A program made the translations under genes and the position numbers. The notes below the pieces were generated by a model. That model had not been told where the DNA came from. It saw only the letters and a program-made list of their open reading frames with translations, and made no database searches. Source: Lithospermum erythrorhizon (taxonomy: Eukaryota > Streptophyta > Magnoliopsida > Boraginales > Boraginaceae). Taken from it: a DNA stretch of 64,000 nucleotides. The DNA is taken from NCBI GenBank assembly GCA_019722365.1, contig JADFUC010000663.1:31250-95249 (forward strand), read 5' to 3'. Below, in pieces: positions 60,920 through 64,000 of the stretch. Numbering within the stretch: position 1 is the stretch's first letter; each line of letters opens with the position of its first letter.

Positions 60920-61600
60920 ATTTCCTCGAATGAAAACACGTGCCAAGTTAATATCCTAAATACCATCAATTAATGTACATACTCAAACACTTGCATCGAA
61001 CCACAACAATGCAGAACATACAAGAACTTGAAACGTTTAAAGTATTCAATACTCTCGTAATCTGTTAGTTTCATGAGGGTTAATTTGCATGCAATTAGGT
61101 TAATTTCAAAAACCCCAAATACTTTTATATCCATTGGATATGAGAGTTGATTTAAACATTACAACACAAGTTACCCTCCATTCAATTAAAATTTTAATTG
61201 ATGTTTTCGCTTTTACCACGCCAAAACTCGATCATCCCTTATGACTATATTATGAAGAATTACAATAAAATAATATTACTTAAAATATTTTAAAGACCAA
61301 TCAAATGTTATCAAATTTATATTTATTAGAATAACGAATAAAACACTGATGGTTAAAAGTTGAAACGAAAACGAAAACGCCCCATATTATTGTGCCCCAG
61401 AAATGAACTGTGAAGCTCGATTCGATTTGAAGTATTCGATTCAAATAATTACTGAAGTCTCTGGGCCGAGAATCAAACGGAGACTCAAACGTTAAAAACC
61501 AATATTCGAACTGCTCGAAATTATTTGGTTTCGGTTCGGCCAGGTAATATAACTGACCAGAGGTCCAATATATTCTCACCCCCTCGATCCATTACCTCCA
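60920..61600. other. Upstream region of COX5C with MITE-like fragment
   Basis: This region contains the COX5C promoter and probably its leader intron on the minus strand. The segment 61235-61360 (ttacaataaaataatatta, then tatttattagaataacgaat) matches the fragment at 26900-27020. TCGAA-rich sequence at 61410-61560 is repeat-like. Confidence 0.4.
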
Positions 61601-61609
61601 TTATCCCAT

Positions 61610-62700
61610 TCGAGAGTCGATCCATTATCCATCCCACAGTCCTAAATCCCTAACCTAACTTTCATTCTCTCATTCACTCACTCTCTCTCTACCAAGTCAA
61701 TCCCCTTGCGCTTCTCTCAAAATTTTTCTTTTTGTCAAAGTTTCTACTTCCCCGCTTGTAACCTTCCGAAAAATATGTCATATAGCCTCTCATGTCACTG
61801 GGCTCAAGTACAACGGCATATATCCATTTTTGTTTTGCTGAAGCCCAGTTGACTTTAGTCGACTATTATGATTTTATTATATTGTTTGATGTTTGGCTGT
61901 AATAGCTTCGTTAAGTATGTTTGTTATCATTCAGGGTTCGATTGTTAATTTTTCATTTTGTTTCGATTTGAATTTAGATCTAAAGCGACTTTTTTGGTCG
62001 ATTTCTTGGACAAATTGAATAATATTTAATTTCGATTTGCTTGTTATGGTTTTCACATTCAATAACTCGATGATTATGTTTTTTGGTTTTATTTACACTC
62101 GACTTTTATTTCGACATTGACTTTTGTTTGACTTTTGATGAAATCGAATGCTAACTTCTATTTCAGTCGTACGTTATTTTTTTAGTCGTTAATATCATTG
62201 ATTTGGGTTGTTATGTTGTTTTGATATTCGTTGACTTTTTAGTTTGACTTTTGCTTGACTTAATAAAACCAATAATTACTTCAATTTTTTATCCTTATAG
62301 TTTGATAATTGAACCAATTCATTAATAAGGGTTTTAGTTCAGGGTAATTTAACAGATTAGGTTTCACTTGGTTTTCCAATTTGGAAAAATTATTAATTAG
62401 ATTTCAATTTTATAATTAGGTTTCACTGGGAAAATATTAATTGTAGTTTCAATTTTTGTAATTCACTAAACAATTTTGTAATTAGGCTCACTACCGCTTA
62501 ATTATTAGGGTTTTAAATTAAATAATTTTGTAATTAGGTTCAATTTTGTAATTCAATTAAATAATTTTGTAACTAGTGGTTTCAATTAAATACTAATTAG
62601 GTTTTAATTAGGTTTCACTTTTTAATTCAATTAAACAATTTGTAATTACTCATTTTATTTAAACTGCTTAATTTTGTAATTTTGTCTAATATGGGTTCTT
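61610..62700 (+). other. Leader-like region before the BED zinc-finger frame
   Basis: Starts with CT-rich, 5'-untranslated-like sequence (ctctcattcactcactctctctct) and continues in T-rich DNA resembling a long leader intron. From 62330 to 62680 the block ttttgtaattaggttt recurs in degenerate form six or more times. No long open frame is present. Whether this belongs to the downstream hAT-type gene is inferred. Confidence 0.4.
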
Positions 62701-62835
62701 CATTTATTGAATCTTCGTACATATCCCCTCGACCGGTATAACCCCTCCTGGATAATGATGAGGGGAAATGGTATCAATTCTAATCGACTCAATTTCAATC
62801 TGCACTGGGGATTACTTTGCTGATTCTGGCTGGCG

Positions 62836-63194
62836 GCAATGAGGAGCGCTGATTCAAATGAGATACTCCTGGCCGAGGCACAAACAGAAGTTCCTAACTC
62901 GCAATGTTGCCTCGCTGCAGCGCATGGTTCGGGGATCATTTTAAACCTGTTGTGATGCCTGGTGGAAAAAAGAAAAATAAATGTACTCACTGTGGTAGAC
63001 TTCTGTCTGACCAAGCTAAGGGTACAACATCACATTTGATTAGGCATTTGAAATTGGCATGCCCAGCTAGACACAAACTCTTTCCCAAAGAGGTTGCAAG
63101 TGTGGAATCTGATGGTTCTAAATTTGTACAATCTCAGCTTCACATTTCTGAAGGAGATAGTTCTGTTCTAAATTTTACATTTGATTTTGCAAAG
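62836..63194 (+). CDS. BED zinc-finger exon of a hAT-type transposase-like gene
   Basis: From 62904 the frame reads WFGDHFKPVVMPGGKKKN, then CTHCGRLLSDQAKGTTSHLIRHLKLACP, a BED-type zinc finger (C-x2-C ... H-x3-H-x5-C), the DNA-binding domain at the N-terminus of hAT transposases and of domesticated relatives such as DAYSLEEPER. The pattern is CTHC, then HLIRHL and CP. The end, NFTFDFAK followed by gtaaaac, is a plausible splice donor at 63194/63195. An ATG at 62836 begins a different frame (MRSADSNEIL) that would need a one-base shift to join, so the start is uncertain. Confidence 0.7.
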
Positions 63195-63369
63195 GTAAAA
63201 CTCTTGGCTGCTTCTCATACGATTTCTTGCACATGAATATTCTTTCATAATAATAAAGGAGCGTATGTAATGTTCCTAAAGCCTACACTTCATTATAGAA
63301 AAAATCAAGAGTATTTGGTTAAGAAAGAATACCATTGCTTTTGAAAATGTATGGTTAAAATTATGGACT

Positions 63370-64000
63370 TTTGAGTAAGGTCGTTGTGGTCAAGTTAACA
63401 ACTAATCGCTGCGGTCCGGGTTCAAAGGATGTGATATATGATTATTACTTATCACTATGTTGATAGAAATTAAATCGCTAAAAGGGTTTTATCTTTTGTT
63501 AATGTCCTACCACCCCATAACGGGTCAGACAGCCTAAAAGTATACACATGCTGTAGTTGCTGTAAATTCTATGAAATTAGTGATAAAGTAGCTTCTATTA
63601 CGCTTGATAATGCAAGTAATGATATTTTGTATGATATTTTAAGAAAAAATTATAACTCGCTTCAAATCGTTTTGAATGGTATATTGTTTCATGTGAGGCC
63701 AGGCTCCATATAATGAATTTGTCAAGCTGGGGAGATGGGTTAAAAGAGATCGGTAGTGTTGACCGATGTCAAGTATAGCGTGTTAAGTTCTTGTTTGGTT
63801 CTCAAATGTATTGAATTCATTTAATGAACATAGGATTAATTCTGAAATTGCTTATCTATCAAGTTAGTGTTAGATAATAACACTTAAGTGGAATTCAACT
63901 TATGTGGATGCTGTTCATCGTATAAGCATAAAGTAATGCTTTACTAAGTTTAAAGAGGACGATTTAAGCTTTTGAGGTTCATCCTAGTGATTTTAAAAAA
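63370..64000 (+). pseudogene. hAT transposase core, broken and cut by the window end
   Basis: Successive frames read VVVKLTTNR, then VDRN with KRVLSF-like codons, PPH-G, then near 63590 KVASITLDNASSNDI (the second catalytic Asp region), HIMNLS-WGDGLKEIGSV, VKFLFGSQMY and WNSTYVDAVH. These follow the standard order of the hAT RNase-H-fold domain (SLTTD-W, W-L-KR-L-F, ITLDNA-AND, H-LNL-V-DGL, RWNSTY-ML). Stops and shifts separate them, so this copy is probably inactive. It continues beyond the window. Confidence 0.75.

Noticed and set aside
62700..63014. 104-codon minus-strand frame opposite the BED zinc finger
   Set aside because: The plus strand carries a clear zinc-finger pattern; the minus frame is a shadow.

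Overview
This window is nuclear DNA from a flowering plant, almost certainly a eudicot. Its genes carry many short GT-AG introns and it encodes plant-specific families: an R2R3-MYB of the MYB98/MYB115/MYB118 type, a CPYC glutaredoxin, an organellar NADP-isocitrate dehydrogenase and the plant COX5c subunit. The AT-rich intergenic DNA holds Stowaway-like and Tourist-like MITEs, Ty1/copia and Ty3/gypsy (Tat type) LTR retrotransposons, an L1-type LINE and a hAT transposase. The recurring 'actccgta' motif hints weakly at Caryophyllales. I do not name a species. || Layout. 1-7.9 kb: AT-rich intergenic DNA with inverted repeats, two G-run tracts, a Stowaway MITE (4703-4874) and a Tourist-like MITE (5661-6186). 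7.9-10.6 kb: MYB gene, + strand, three exons, first intron GC-AG. 10.9-13.6 kb: small decayed copia element. About 14-19.5 kb: very decayed Tat-type gypsy pol. 22.2-25.0 kb: gene for a multipass membrane protein, + strand, with 3' exons intact but exon 1 frameshifted and one splice donor not visible beside a CT/TA microsatellite. 25.9-27.3 kb: glutaredoxin, - strand, four exons, intact. 28.4-34.5 kb: NADP-isocitrate dehydrogenase, - strand, 15 exons, intact. 36.3-41.5 kb: decayed copia element. 41.8-49.3 kb: LINE, apparently split by a third copia element (45.25-48.55 kb, - strand). 50.1-60.06 kb: nearly full-length Tat-like gypsy element with a perfect 5-bp target duplication (CCTAC) and a long, probably antisense-coding region after pol. 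60.7-60.9 kb: COX5c on the - strand with a 1-nt frameshift. 61.6-64 kb: leader-like DNA, a BED zinc finger and a broken hAT transposase running off the end. || The host genes do not form a pathway; they are ordinary neighbours: a transcription factor, a membrane protein, a redox enzyme, a NADPH-producing enzyme and a respiratory subunit. About half the window is transposon-derived, concentrated at 11-19.5 kb and 36-60 kb. I found no convincing new molecular system. The points most worth checking are the GC-AG intron inside the MYB domain, the disrupted membrane-protein and COX5c models, the nested LINE/copia structure, and the gypsy element whose upstream LTR has lost its promoter segment.
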